Below, piece by piece: positions 34,180-47,382 of a DNA stretch of 64,000 nt. The position numbers and the translations under genes are program-made. Under the pieces are notes generated by a model. The model ran no database searches and was not told the origin of the DNA. It saw only the letters and a program-made list of their open reading frames with translations. The stretch lies in NCBI GenBank assembly GCA_018340805.1, contig JACMZG010001913.1, forward strand, positions 19,065,465-19,129,464, in the 5' to 3' direction. The stretch is from Microvelia longipes. Lineage: Eukaryota > Arthropoda > Insecta > Hemiptera > Veliidae. Every line of letters begins with the position of its first letter. Position 1 is the first letter of the stretch.

Positions 34180-34490
34180 TTTTTAAATAATTATGGCTGA
34201 CTATTTACAATTCAAATTTATTTTTCCTTGTTCGCTACTGCGTGCAGAGACGCAGACAAGCTAATGAGAATAAATACATCTGTAAGATTTAGAAAAAGCA
34301 GTAGCTTAAATGATGGGCATGGGCTTAAATGATTCCTCTTACTATTTTTTATAAAATGCTAACATTCAACCGAAGGTGGAGAAAATAAAAGCAAAGGCCA
34401 ATTTCGTTAATCAAAACAAAATATGGCACAAAGCTTTCCAACATGATATTTATAATTATATAAGATATATCATGTAGATATACATGTATA

Positions 34491-34792
34491 CATAGAGATA
34501 TATTACTTGAGAGGCCCTATTGGTTAAATTTTGAAACACTAAAAATGTAACCTGACCAGCTTCGCTCATAAATATAATTAGTACAAAATTACCGTAACTT
34601 AGAACGTTTAAAATACAAATCAAAATTCAAACAATGTATGGGAAGCAGAAAACAATTGATTTATTTTAACCCCAACTACCTTTTAAAAGAGGTTTCAATA
34701 AGGTTACACAGAGCCCCTAAGAGCCCCAAAAATGTTTCAGGTCTCTCAATGTAATAAGATAGGCCATGCTCCCTCTATTATATATCTCTATG
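34491..34792 (+). mobile_element. Family F TIR element, copy F4, perfect 8-bp TSD
   Basis: CATAGAGATATATTACTTGA at the left and CCCTCTATTATATATCTCTA then TG at the right. It is flanked by identical CATGTATA (34483-34490 and 34793-34800). 302 bp, non-coding. This copy defines the family ends and TSD length. A second partial F end (CATAGAGATATTATGACTAG then AGGGGCCC) lies at 34844-34870. Confidence 0.9.
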
Positions 34793-34870
34793 CATGTATA
34801 CACAAGCGCTCTATGGCTCGCTTGTGTATATCTCTTGTGGGCATAGAGATATTATGACTAGAGGGGCCCG

Positions 34871-35199
34871 GAATTAAAAGTTTAAAAAATTAATATTGCT
34901 GGACTTTTTAGAAAATCTAACTAAATAGGACTTAGATGAATTAATTATTATGTTGCTATTTAAACACCAAGTATATATATAAAATTAAATCATTTTAAAT
35001 TCTTAGGCAGTCTCTTAAATTTTTTACCTTAAAAAATAATTTCATATCATCCGCAAAAAATATAATTTCACAATTTATATTAGTTAACAGATCATTTAGA
35101 AAAATTAAAAGGAGAAAAGGCCCCTTTTCTCCTCGAGGAATAAATAAAGATAATTAAAGAATAAAAAAAATATAGAAAAAGAAAAAATAAAGATCCTCG
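34871..35199. other. AT-rich stretch with a CTCGAGGA palindrome
   Basis: CCCCTTTTCTCCTCGAGGA near 35120 and ATCCTCGAGGGAC near 35192 are short inverted matches. No gene seen. Confidence 0.3.
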
Positions 35200-35765
35200 A
35201 GGGACTCCTGATGTTAAAAAGAACAAATTTGAAAAGATATCTCAAGTTTAACCTTCCAAGATCTGCTTGTCAAGTAGGATTCAAAACAATTAAGAAGATG
35301 ACGAAATATGCCATATGCTCAAAGTTAGCATTAATATATGCATGATAACCCAGTTAGGCTTTAGACAAGTCTAGGAACAAGTAATAAACTTGAATACCCT
35401 CAGAGAAAGCTTGGTATATATAATCAGTGAACAGTAGGAGATTAGTTCCTATGGACTAACCCTGTCTAAAACGTCTAAAACCATGTTGACGAGGAGATAA
35501 CGAACAATCAAAATAGGGTTTAATCTGATCAAGTTCTATTCCCTCAAAAACCTTAGCTATAGTAGACTGAATTGCTACAGGTCTATAATTTTTAATATCA
35601 TTCTTTTTTTCAATTTTAAAAATAGGTACAATGAAACCCTCTTTAAGGTCTTTAGGGAAACAGCCAATAGATGAAGATTAATTAAAAAGAAGGGTTAAAA
35701 TAGGGTGATACTAACTCAGCAACATTCCTTTAAAACAATGCAGAAATTCTACAGGTCCAGGGTTT
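35200..35765 (-). mobile_element. Decayed LINE reverse-transcriptase fragment
   Basis: On the minus strand, pieces of an RT frame can be read: GFIVPIFKIEKKNDIKNYRP, VAIQSTIAKVFEGI, SPRQHGFRR and YYLFLDLSKA, in the order expected for jockey-like RT. Stops and frameshifts occur throughout. It is not the same family as the LINE at 11470. Confidence 0.75.
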
Positions 35766-36830
35766 TTATTAGATACATAAGCCTTAACAGCCCTCTAAAC
35801 CCCTGTTTTGTAATTTTTGTCATTTTAAGGCATAATATTACATCAGCTTCAATAGCCCCCAGAACCCTTTAATTTCTAGTCTCTTTTTTTGCATTTTTAA
35901 AAATCATAAAAGCCTATCGCCTATCCTTATTTTTAAAGTTAAGATGATGCTTACAGTGATGCTTACTAAATAATAGAATCCAGGTCTCTTACTGTTCTCT
36001 TTGATAAAGAGAAAGATTAAACAGTTCTAAAATCATAAGATGAGGTTAGGTACACAAGTGATTTTATGGAAAGATCCAAGAATTATTTTATTATGGTGTT
36101 TTTTATTAATAGAAATATAATAACCGTAATTACTTCAATTTCACATTAGTAACACAAGTTATTTTGACCATTAATTACAGACATTAGAAGATACTCCTCC
36201 TTTCCTTATTTAAAAAATTTTTGCCAGATAATAATAATTCAATAGCCCTTGAAACCCTGATTCTCCATTTTTTGCAAACATATCTATAATAAACCATAAA
36301 ATTTTAATAACCCCTTAAAGCCTATCCCTAACTTTTAGATTCTCAACCATTATACCATCACAATATAAACCATAACATATTAACAACCCCATAATACAAA
36401 CTTTGTATTAAGATATTTCTTTGGCAGACCATGGACCTTAGTGATACCATCTTAAGCTTTGGATAATCATGACATACTTAAGAAAAGTGTGTCTTTTTCT
36501 ACAAAAGACTTAAATTCCCAGTGTATGGGTTTTAGACCTACCCTCAAAATCTAATAATAGGAAAAGTACCAGAGTACCTGATTTTTTTGTGTTAACACAA
36601 CATGAAATGGCAAAAAGTTCATTAGCAGTAAAATATCACAAAGCCTCTAAATTTTAAAGAACTGCACTGACATTGATGAAACTTTGCAAGTAAGCTCATT
36701 TTACCTCCCTCTTCAAAATTTTTATGACGAAAATGTGTGCTACCCTATTATAAAAAAAAAATATCACATTTTTGCGTTGTTTAAACCTTAATAACGTTTA
36801 GTATATGTCGAAAAAAGATTTACTTTTTAT
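35766..36830. repeat. AT-rich DNA with stray units of the 60-bp 'CAGCTTCAACAGCCCC' repeat
   Basis: About 35770-35880 and 36230-36420 contain diverged units (ATCAGCTTCAATAGCCCCC, AATAGCCCTTGAAACC) like those of the array at 43080-44130. Otherwise unassigned. Confidence 0.45.
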
Positions 36831-37580
36831 ATTAAAATGTATTTTATAATATATAAATATTTTCAACCCTTAAAACTACCCTTTAGTGCAAAATTTCCAA
36901 AAAAAACTTTTTTGAAGCTTTAAATTATTTAATTATGCATTGTATGAGTATTAGAATTTATTTAATATATGTAGTTAAATTTCATAGCTATTTAATAGTT
37001 TCAACTCATAAAAACCACCTCTTGAGATGAAATTATAAAAAAAAATCTTGTATACAAACTTTAAATTATTTATATATGGTAAATATCATTAATTTTGCTA
37101 AGTATGTGATATAAATGCATGTATTCAACGCTTAAAAACCACTCTTTAGATTAAAATTGTCAAAAAAAACATTTTTTGAAACTTTAAATTATATAATGAT
37201 GCATTATATGGAGTAAAAATCTATTCAATATTCATAGTAAAATTTCGTAACTTATAAACTAAACTATTAAATATAGTTCAACCCTCAAAAACTACCCCTT
37301 ATAATGAAATTATATAATTTTTTTCAATGCATACAATCTTTAAATGATCCATGTATGGTAGATCCATTAATTTTGTTGAGTATGTGATATAATACATGCA
37401 TTTAACCCTTAAAATCCACCCTTTAGAGCAATTTAAAAAAACCCTTTTTTGCAGCTTTAAATAATTGAATATCCCATTTTATCGCGTAAAAAAACTATTT
37501 AATATTTTTAATCAAATATGCTATTTAATAGTTTCAACCCTGTTAAACCACCCCTTATAATGAAATTACATATTAGTCCA
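36830..37580. repeat. Decayed tandem array, period about 120-155 bp
   Basis: Six spaced copies of TTCAACCCTTAAAACTACCC-type sequence followed by an ATGAAATT-like string, at about 36863, 36998, 37124, 37278, 37401 and 37535. Each is followed by a CTTTAAATTATTTAAT-like segment. Confidence 0.7.
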
Positions 37581-38380
37581 AACTTTAAACTCTAATATCT
37601 CAGTTAATTTTTATTGTAGAGATATTTTAAAAAATGGAAAATTTTAAGGACAAAATGTATTACATTTTTCCATTTCTACATATTTTTCATACTTGCATTA
37701 GTATATGAATTGTTATGAAAAAATCAAAAAATTTATAAAAAATAAAAATATTAATAAAATAAAATAATTATTTTAAAATCTAAGCATTTTAAATAGCTGA
37801 AACCTCAGGATCCATTGTCAGTACATAAATAAAGATAATTGTGCAACGGTAAAGATTAAATTTCATTTTTGTGGAAAAGATATATGTTTAATCCCTATTT
37901 TTTTTAAAAAAAAGAGACATTTTTTTTTGTAATCCCACAATTATATTTTATCCAAATCACTTTTACCATAGCTCATTTTAAAGGTCTTTTTAAACACTTT
38001 AAAAACATTCTATGCTCTTAAACTACTCCTTTTTAAGTTATTTATTGATAAAAGGTTCGATTTAAAGTTTATTTGATCCTCACCTTGCATCAAGGTGAGG
38101 ATCAAAGTTACAGCTGAGGATACATCCTGAGCTGTAACTCGGGATGTATTACAGCGATGTTTTAAAAAATCCATTTGATTTATTATTTTAAAAGGCTTCA
38201 TTTTAATTCTAATAATTTTTTTCATAAAATGTACTGTTTTCAAGTTATTTTTTAAAAAATCACTCAAAAACATGCATTTTTTAGGTACAAAAATAACAAT
38301 TTGAATCGTGAATAACTCGGAAAGTATTAACTTAACAAGACAATTCTATAGAACATTGTCTACTTAAAATTGAACACTTT
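37581..38380. repeat. AT-rich DNA with an imperfect inverted repeat
   Basis: GATCCTCACCTTGCATCAAGGTGAGGATC at 38071-38103 is a near-perfect hairpin. It is followed by another hairpin (GTTACAGCTGAGGATACATC and its inverse to 38150). The 87-residue minus frame spans these hairpins. Confidence 0.6.
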
Positions 38381-38414
38381 ATTGGATCCCGGGGTTATTT
38401 TAAGGTGACATATT

Positions 38415-38485
38415 TTCACCCCCGAGAAGGGGTGGCACTCATCCCCGAGAAGGGGTGGCACTCACCCCCAGGGTAAAAGCACACA
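38415..38485. repeat. Short G/C-rich tandem repeat
   Basis: About 2.5 copies of a unit containing CCCCGAGAAGGGGTGGCACT, locally much richer in G+C than the surroundings. Confidence 0.8.
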
Positions 38486-40135
38486 TCTGCATCATATAAC
38501 TTTTTTTCCTTGACATTTTTTCTAAGAGAGTTTCAAATTTCAAGGCAATTCAAACAGTTCTTTAAAATTTAGACCTAAAACGCTGATGAATGGACTGTAT
38601 AATAAAATCTTAAGTTAAAACAAATTTTGATATTTAACAAAAAGAAACAAACAAAAGAGGTAAAGAAAGATGGTGGGGATTTGAAAGCAAAGGACACACA
38701 CACTGCATCTGCTTGGTTAGAATGTAGTGAGACTTACTCTTAATAAAATAGTTTAAGTAGATAAATATCATTTCTCTAAAGCCAACAGACTATTTCATAA
38801 AATAAATAATTGTTCATTCACTATGTCACAAGTAAATTAAAAGTAAGTCTAACTACAGTCCGTAAGCCTCCTCACCACGTCACGGTTAGATGCTTCAAAA
38901 CAATATCAGTGACAATTCATATTTTTTGAAATTTACTTTCCTTATAAAATGTTTAATGATAACTTTACGTTGAATTAGAAAAATCTTTTGACTTTTTTGC
39001 AAATATTTTAAATTTGCATTAATAAATGTTGTGTAACTAGACTTAATTTTCAAAATTATTTATATTTTTCACTGATATTATTTTACTGTTTATTTAAAAA
39101 TAGATAATTTTTTTACTAGATCATGTATAAACATGGTATTGTGTAAAAAAATTATCCAGAATTAAACAAACACCTCTGAGGAGGTCCATTCACACCGCGA
39201 TGATTAAATGGGGACTTTTTTGAAAAAAAGTTTAATCATCGCTTTAAATAAAAAGAACAAATAGTTGGTAAATGTTTTTTTTTTACCAAGAATTTAATAT
39301 AAAAATATGATAAAAAATGTACTACCAATCTATTTATACTTTTTATTCTCCATTCATCTCACAACATAAGATATTACACTTACACTCAACTATCATGAAT
39401 TTACTATAGAACAGAATAATATTCAATAAACAGGGCCGTTAGTTATTAGTGATAACAATATTTATAATAAATATTTTTACCACTAAAACCAAATTAAATA
39501 CAAAAGTCAGAATTATATCAAAAAATAAATTGAATTTGTGATTTCTATATATTCAAGTTCTTGACATAAAAATTATCCAATAAACCAATAACTAAATCAT
39601 AATTCAAACATATTTAATGACAAATTTACTGTCATTAATTTTTTGATGAGCGATAAGTAGAAATAAGCAAACTCCAATGAAAATATGTATTGTTATTTCT
39701 AATTTTCAAGACTCAGCATTAAAAATAAAATATAAAATGAAAATTAACCCAAGAAGAGAAATAAATGTTAAAATTTAATCCTTCGATGATGTTACTAACT
39801 ATTTTGAGTCAGGAAAAATTTAGTGATGAAATCATTTAAAATTTATAAATTATTTGTGATTCATCCTAGGTGTCAATAATAATAAAATAAAGTACTGAAG
39901 TGTTTATCATAATAATCATCAATAATGCAAAACAATTTTTTATAATAACTTAATAACCTGTGCATCAGAAAAATGAATAACCTCTGGATACCTGCTACAA
40001 ATAATTATGCCTCATAATAAGAAGCCCACTTATCTAATTCAGAAATTTAATTTATCTAACAGGATCCGTTTTAATACTTATACGAACGATCTGAAAACTG
40101 CCTTCCTCCCTTGATTTTTCTTCCAGGATACTTGT
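38486..40135. other. No gene recognised
   Basis: AT-rich. A small hairpin AGCGATGATTAAA-type pair lies at 39199-39243 (GCGATGATTAAA / TTTAATCATCGC). Nothing else recognised. Confidence 0.4.
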
Positions 40136-42430
40136 AGACTGAATTCAGCAACTCTGCCCCCATACACTGACTCTAACCCCTAAAAAACACTGACTCTAAT
40201 TCATACATTTTATAATATGCAAAGTCAATCCTAAATTTTTCTCTCTCTACACGAATCGCAGACGCAGTTTCATCATAGTTATGTTTAAAGTTTTCTGATA
40301 AATGCTTATCAAAAACGTATCTTAATTTTAATCTTAAGTTCTTGATACTATATGAATTACATGAGTCCGACAGGGTTTTCTGTTTTCCCTCTAAACCTTT
40401 TTGTAACGTACTTTTGTCTTAAAAAGTTCTAAACCTAATTTATTTGACAGAGATCGTCCCTTTGTTTATGTGATATCCACAGATTCTTTTTATTTTTATT
40501 ATAAGAGATTGTTCCAATCAATGATATGATGTCCTTGTTAATTTAATTTTTAATAATGAATATCATCTTTATCAAACACTAAGTAATAAAAGAGAACTTG
40601 GCAATACCTTTTAAAACATGGATAGAAAATATAAAGTATATAATAACCAAATAAAAATTAAAGAATAAACAGTGGTATGATTTGATAAAAAAATGATTCT
40701 ACCCCGAAAAACACTGACTAACCAACAACACTGACTCTAACCCACAACACTGATTCTAACCACACAACACTGACTCTAAACCCAACAAAAAGCATCAGCA
40801 TTTTTCTCCCTGCTGCTTCAGCAATTCCTCCTTGTAGACTGACTTCAGCAACTCTGCCCCCATGCACTGACTCTAATATCAAAACAAATAATTTACCCCA
40901 AAAAAAGTTTAATCATAACACAGACAAGCTTTGTATCTAAAAAAATAGCTATTACGCATATGGATATTATTTAAAGTAAAAATAAAACATTAATCCGTAA
41001 AAAGTATGATGTCAATAAGCAACAAAGAACGAGAAAATAATTATGTTACATAATGATGACTTAAATAGTTATATTTTAATAAGATCTTGGTCCCTAGCCT
41101 ACCTAACGAAAATAACTAACTAACTAAACTAACTGCGTGAGCTCGCCCTAACTGACCTAGTCCCCATCTGAGTGTCCCTATCTATGCAAGCAAGCCTTAA
41201 CCACCCTTTCCTACGACTCTAACTGATTTAGGTCTTATTAAAATATTACATTAACTTAAAAAATTATATATTTATAGATTTGAACTCCACAAAGATTATA
41301 AAAACTGGCTTTATTAAAGCCAAAATTAAAAACATGGCAAGAATTATTTTATTATTCATGTAGCTTGGCTGTGTTATAAATTTAGAAAATTGATTTTACC
41401 CCCAAAAACACTGGCTCTAACCCGCAAACACTGACTCTAACCCTAAAAACACTGACTCTAACCCCAAAACACTGATTTTACCCCTCCCCCCACAAAAAGC
41501 CAGCTCCCGGCTGCCACATCATCAACCCAGCTGCCACATCAACAACCCAGCCAACCCTGCTCCTACATCATCAACCCCCGGCTGCCACATCGACAACCCG
41601 GCTGCCACATCAACAACCCGGCTGCCACATCATCAACCCTGCTGCCTCAGCTACTTCTGCCCCCATACACTGACTCTAACCACCCTTATAACCCCAAAAC
41701 CATAATATTCTTAATTACTTTATTTATACTGGGTATAATTTACTTCATATTATTTACCCATGTCTTTCTGATATTGCCAAGTTATCTTAAATATTTTTAG
41801 TATTCTTAGTAACATCCATTAGGAAATGTTAAAAATAAAAAGAACAATCATTGAAGTAAAGAAAAATATTTTATAAGAAAAATAAAACCTGAATTCTAGG
41901 AATATAAACAATAGAGGAGAACTAAATAAAATAAATTAGTTTATTTTATTTAGTAATTTATTTACTAATAACTTCAAAAGATAAAAATAGTGCTTACAAA
42001 AATCACAAAACAAAACAGATTCATGTTGAAATAATGTAAAACAGATAGCACAGGAATCATTAAAAGAAGTAAAGTAAGATAAATATGAGGTTAAACGTTT
42101 ATCTAACTATAAACAGAAATAAAATGAACAACAGCTTACGTCTGCGGGACTCGTGAAGATTTAGAAACAATTTAGAAAATCGTACATATTATTATATGTA
42201 ATAAAAAGTGATTCTACCCCGCAATACACTGACTCTAACCCAAAACACTGACTCTAACCCAGAAACACTGACTCTAACCAAAACACTGATTTTACCCCTC
42301 CCCCACAAAAAGCCACTCCCGCTGCACATCAACAACCCAGCCAACCCTGCTGCTACATCATCATCAACCCCGGCTGTCACATCAACAACCCGCTGCCACA
42401 ATATCAACCCTGCTGCATTCACCTCTCAGG
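40136..42430. repeat. Clustered minisatellite: CACTGACTCTAACCC and CTGCCACATCAACAACCCGG units
   Basis: Four clusters (about 40136-40205, 40700-40880, 41395-41700, 42205-42430) contain 16-17 bp units AACACTGACTCTAACCC. The last two also contain GCTGCCACATCAACAACCC-type 22-mers and are near copies of each other. 400-500 bp AT-rich spacers separate them. Overlapping frames on both strands at 42192-42435 are repeat translations. Confidence 0.85.
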
Positions 42431-43079
42431 TGTAAATATTAAAACAAACTCTACATATCATGATAAGACCATAATATGAGGAGTGATCCATTGTTAGATT
42501 GAAAAAAAAATCTGAAAAGTAAGAAAAGGCCCTTACCAACGGTCTTGGTGCAGTTCATCTCAGTTAAAGATGAAGGCTACGCAGTTTTTATTAATACAAA
42601 GGAGAATAAGTCAAAAACTATTAGACATGATTAAAGAGAATCATGATAAACTTAAACTAAATATTATTATCAGAGGCACACTAATTCAGATCAACCATAA
42701 AAATTCAAAAATGTTTAACAATTTCGTAAACATTTCTTGAAATAAAAAAGTATCATTAATAACACCAGCTTAAATTAAAAGATCTACCCTCTCCCTATAA
42801 TCAGTTAATTAATTTTAGATTTCATTTGCAAATCTGAGTTCTTGTTAGGAAAATTAGAATATCAACAGATAAATCAAAAGAATAACAATATGCCTACAAA
42901 TAATACATGAAAAATTTACAAACTTACATTTGTGATCAAAGACATTTTAATTATGATTTAGTCTGAGTTCTTGAATAAAAACCTGAATATTAATCAGAAA
43001 CATTTAATATGAAGCTACTTGATATAGTTCTAACGTTTATATTTAATTTAATACTTAATAACTACTCACACTCGCAAAA
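42431..43079. other. No gene recognised
   Basis: AT-rich spacer between two minisatellite families. Confidence 0.35.
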
Positions 43080-43600
43080 CCCATTGCCAAATATTGGCCA
43101 TTTAGGCCATTACATCACCTCAACAGCCCTAACCCTATTCCCTAATTTTGCCAGCAACAGCCTAACCCTATTCCCTAATTTTGGCAATTTGACCATATAA
43201 CCCAGCTTCAACAGCCCCCTAAACCTATTCCCTAATTTGGCAATTTGAGCCATATAACATCAGCTTCAACAGCCCCCTAAACCTATTCCCTAATTTTGGC
43301 AATTTGAGCCATATAACATCAGCTTCAACAGCCCCTAAACCCTATTCCCTAATTTTTGGCAACATTGAAGCCATATAACATCAGCTTCAAACAGCCCCCT
43401 AAACCTATTCCCTAATTTGGCAATTGGAGCCATATAACATCAGCTTCAACAGCCCCAACCTATTCCCTAATTTTGGCAATTTGAGCCATATAACATCAGC
43501 TTCAACAGCCCCTAAACCTATTCCCTAATTTTTGGCAATTTCCCCTTAATATTAAATCAGCTCAACAGCCCCTAACCCCGTATTCCTAGCCCATACTTAG
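43080..43600. repeat. Tandem array, about 60-bp unit (first block)
   Basis: About eight units of CAGCTTCAACAGCCCCCTAA, ACCTATTCCCTAATTTTGGC and AATTTGAGCCATATAACAT. One-base indels are frequent. The 63-residue frame starting at 43009 runs into this array. Confidence 0.92.
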
Positions 43601-43748
43601 GTATAAATAAAATAAAAATGATACTTAGAAGAAATAGATGACAGACTCGGGGCGACTTCTCCTTCAGTTTTTCCCGAATTCAGCTTGTCTTACAGGTTTC
43701 CAAAGCTCAAGACCCAGCATCTGGAAGATAAAAATTAAACAATTAATC

Positions 43749-43884
43749 GCTCGATGAGGCAAAATAACTTTTTGTTTTGAAAGAATCAAATAATAAGTCT
43801 TATATAATATAATTTACTAAAAATCAACTTTAACTTAGATTTTTTTGTTAATGTAACCACAAGTTATTTTGCCTGCATCAAGCG
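43749..43884. mobile_element. Small TIR element P1
   Basis: Inverted ends CGCTCGATGAGGCAAAATAA and TTATTTTGCCTGCATCAAGC; 136 bp. A sister copy is at 44318. Confidence 0.65.
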
Positions 43885-43929
43885 TTTTCTGAAATAGCAA
43901 ATAAGAAAATTTAAAAATAAATATCAGCT

Positions 43930-44130
43930 TTACCCCCATTCCCTAAATATTGTTGATTGTTTAGCCATATTTCATCAGCTTCAACAGCCCCCTAAACCCA
44001 ATTCCTTAATTATTGCCAATTTTAAGCCATATTTAATCAGCTTCAACAGTCCCCTAAACCCCATTCCCTATTTTTTTGGCAATTTAAGCCATATAACATC
44101 AGCTTCGACAGCCCCCTAAACCACCCCATT
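43930..44130. repeat. Tandem array, about 60-bp unit (second block)
   Basis: Three more units, followed, as in the first block, by an AAAATGATACTTA-like segment and a P element. This indicates block duplication. Confidence 0.8.
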
Positions 44131-44317
44131 CTTAGATTAAATTTTTATTGTTATGAATAACACAGTAAATATAGAAAAATGATACTCATAAGATACAGAT
44201 TTGACTTGTTTATTTCTTCGATGTCTCTTCAAATAATCATCTCGTCTCTTCCAAAGCTTTGAAGTCATATAAAGAGAGATCTTCCAGCATCTGAAAGATA
44301 TAAAAGAAACTATTAGT

Positions 44318-44451
44318 CACTAGATGGGGCAAAATAACAAGTGGTTTTTTAAAATGATCCAAAAAAATTTGCAATATTTTTTTTCAGAATAAAAAGAAAT
44401 TACTATGAAATTAGTCATTTACAACCACAAGTTATTTTGCCCCATCTGGTG
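44318..44451. mobile_element. Small TIR element P2
   Basis: Ends CACTAGATGGGGCAAAATAA and TTATTTTGCCCCATCTGGTG; 134 bp. Confidence 0.65.
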
Positions 44452-46757
44452 TTTTTCTGAAGAAGTAAAGAAGGCAAAATTTATTTTTCTTCTTACCCAT
44501 ACAAGTAATTTACAGCGTGGCCATTGTAAATTACTTGTACGTACAGTTTTTACTGTGGCCAATAAAAACTAATTTGAAGAAAAATAAATTTAACATAAGA
44601 ATAACAAATATGCACTGTTGTATAGTGCTACATAAAGAGTTATTCTTATAAAGAATTGGTTAGTAAAGTAAAACTACAAAAATAATAACATGACATATTA
44701 TATTAATTGCTTTTAACAATTTTATTACCTTCTAATGAAATTGTTAAAAACCAATTCCAAATGTGTGGGATGTAGGGTTAGTAGTGTTGTATTCATTCGT
44801 ACATGCGTTATAAGACTTCAATCGACTATCAAACTTTATATCTTCCTTAGTTAAGGACCTCGGAATATCAATAATAAAGTCTAATTTTTAAAGACCTCGA
44901 GACGATTGCTTCAGCAAGCGCCTGCCTTTAAATTATTAGAACTTAAAATTGATATTTGCCTTAAACTATGGAGAAATTTGTTTAATGTCAAATGAAATCC
45001 TATTGATAAAAAAGCATAAAAATAATATCGAATTATATCAGATATTATTGGTTGCTTATTCATCGAATTTCAGACTTAAGATTCAGCAAAGTTTATAGAA
45101 AGTACCTGAAAATGGACCTAAACCCCCCACCCTAAAACTGGGGCCAACACACCATGTGTTCTGAACATATATAAAATCCACAAATCATCTTCCCTACCTA
45201 ACCCTACCCGGGAACCAATGGTATATTACCATCGCCCAATGGTTCAATTTACGGCTGACATGTCGATGAAGTGTGGATATATAAGGAGATAAGTGAGTCA
45301 TAACCCTAAGTCCCTAACCTACCCGCCGCGCCTAACCATGAAAAAATATTTCGGCTTAAACATCAGGTCATGAATCAAGTATCTCCTAAAAAAAAGTGTA
45401 GGAGTGCCTGATCAGAAGGTTTTTATTATGATTATAAAATATATGCGATTTTATTAGAAAAATAACAAAAAATGAAGTTAGTAATTTTTTATCAGTTACT
45501 ACAGTGAAATTAGACCTTATACTTAAAACCGGAAACATTCTGAACAAGCCAATGGGTTAGTTTGTTTCATAAATATTGTATAGTGTTTAAAAGAAATACA
45601 AATAGCCAAAATAGAAAGTGTACATATTTATTTTTTTTATTAAACTAGTTTAACTATAAAATATGAAATTTATAAATATGTATAAAGATCAATAAAAAAA
45701 ACAGTTAAAAGCTACAAAATTTTAACAGATATCAGCGCTAGCGATGACCACTGCCGACAACAGCCTGGTTCAAAGACTGTCGTACCAAAATAAACAACAA
45801 TGTTACCAAAAATATCATAAGAGACGTATGCCTCGGTCGGGGCTATAGGCAGTTACAATCACTACGTCACTCCCCACAGCCCCCACAAAAGCGTGACTAC
45901 AGTATTTGTGCTAACATTGTGTCTAAGTTAGCCCACAATCCCAAACCAGGCAAATCCCCGACAGTGACCACCTATAGATAATATCCATACTACAGTGTGC
46001 TGTGTTTTATAATTAATAACGAACCAATTCGGCGTCCTCTTGAAGATCTTGTAGGCCTAGGCAGGGTCCGATAAAACCAAGACTGAAAGGGTTAGTGTCA
46101 ATTGGTTAGATCGGAACCCTGATTACTTATCTTTAAAACTGAAACGGCGATCCCACGAAGGAAGGTCTCCAGCGAAGGTTGACACAGATAAAGTGAAGCA
46201 GGAGCAAAATCCGATCCTTCAACAAAATAATCTCAATGAATTTTTATAATAAATTACTAAAATTTATATAGGGTAGGACAAGAGGTACAAACTTACTTCA
46301 CTACTGTACTCAATAATACATAATTTCAATTCCAAATATATTAAGAACCATTTAGGCTAAGCAAAGGAAAATTTCTTTATAACTTTCAAGTTAATAAACT
46401 TTAAAATAATTAAAGAATATAAATATTAGCAGTTTCCTCATTGTAGTCTTGGTTTACCATACCACACAATAGTGTATAGCAAAATAAAATACAGGGCAGA
46501 GTACCTTGGGGAGTGTACAGAATATCTGCGGGGCCAAAAAAGCCCTTCGCTTGAGTAATTTATAAACCAAGTAGGGAAACAAATGAGATTTTTGACAGAT
46601 ATGGCATGTAGTTAACATTTTGTCCACTTGGGAGTTGGCTCAAATTTTCCCGGCTTCCCACGTGGGCCCAACCATCTTGTGTACCTTTGTAAATGTAAAC
46701 AAACTTCTTACAGTACTAGACATTATTGTTTTTAATTCTTTGTTTTTTAATTTTTAG
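44452..46757. other. No recognised gene; one GC-richer unexplained block
   Basis: 44505-44580 holds a hairpin (GTAATTTACAGCGTGGCC and inverse). 45735-46215 is GC-richer and more complex than its surroundings (for example ACTGCCGACAACAGCCTGGT). I could not find a protein, TIR or tRNA in it. It could be a non-coding RNA or promoter region, or an unrecognised mobile element. Confidence 0.4.
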
Positions 46758-46969
46758 CATAGAGATATAACACTAGAGGTTAAATTTTGAAACATCAAGA
46801 AAATAACCTGACGTTTATAAATAAAGTTAAATAATCAGTACAATATTTCAGTAACTTATACAGTAGAGCGTTAAAAATACAAGGGATGCTCGGGAAACCA
46901 ATTACAATTAATAGGCAAAACTTATTGATAATTAGATGGGCTATGCCCCCTCTAATATATATCTCTATG
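46758..46969 (+). mobile_element. Family F TIR element, short copy F5
   Basis: Ends CATAGAGATATAACACTAGA and CTAATATATATCTCTATG. The flanks ATTTTTAG and CTTTTTAG are an 8-bp TSD with one mismatch. Internally deleted to 212 bp. Confidence 0.8.
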
Positions 46970-47382
46970 CTTTTTAGTACGAAATGTTTATAATTTGTAA
47001 AAAAGAAATATATTTTGTCACATCCAATAAAGGTTTAAAAGATTCATTAAATACTAGGTTTGTTGAAATTACTTAACACGAGCGGCAAATTAATCTTTTA
47101 TTTATTTGCACAACTCAATTTTTTTTTTATATTTTTGCAAATTATTAGAGTTTTTCCCTTCAATTATTAATAATTATTTGTCATGTAAGGATAATTAACC
47201 AAAAGTTTTTGAATATAATTATAGTAATCGTAATTTTAAGTTATACTTAAGGCAATAAACTTACGTCTGTAAATTAATCAACGTTTCTTTTTTCTATAAC
47301 TAAATGATTGTCAAAATTATTTCAAAGTTCACAGAATTTGATACAAAATTTTTAAATCAGCACGTACATAGAAACTAGAGTG
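46970..47382. other. No gene recognised
   Basis: AT-rich spacer. Confidence 0.3.

Noticed and set aside
40136..42430. Interstitial telomere repeat
   Set aside because: CTAACCC words suggested it, but the unit is AACACTGACTCTAACCC and not CCTAA repeated.
42192..42435. Overlapping frames on both strands
   Set aside because: Minisatellite without stop codons in either direction. The threonine/proline and valine/glycine patterns come from the 17-bp and 22-bp units.
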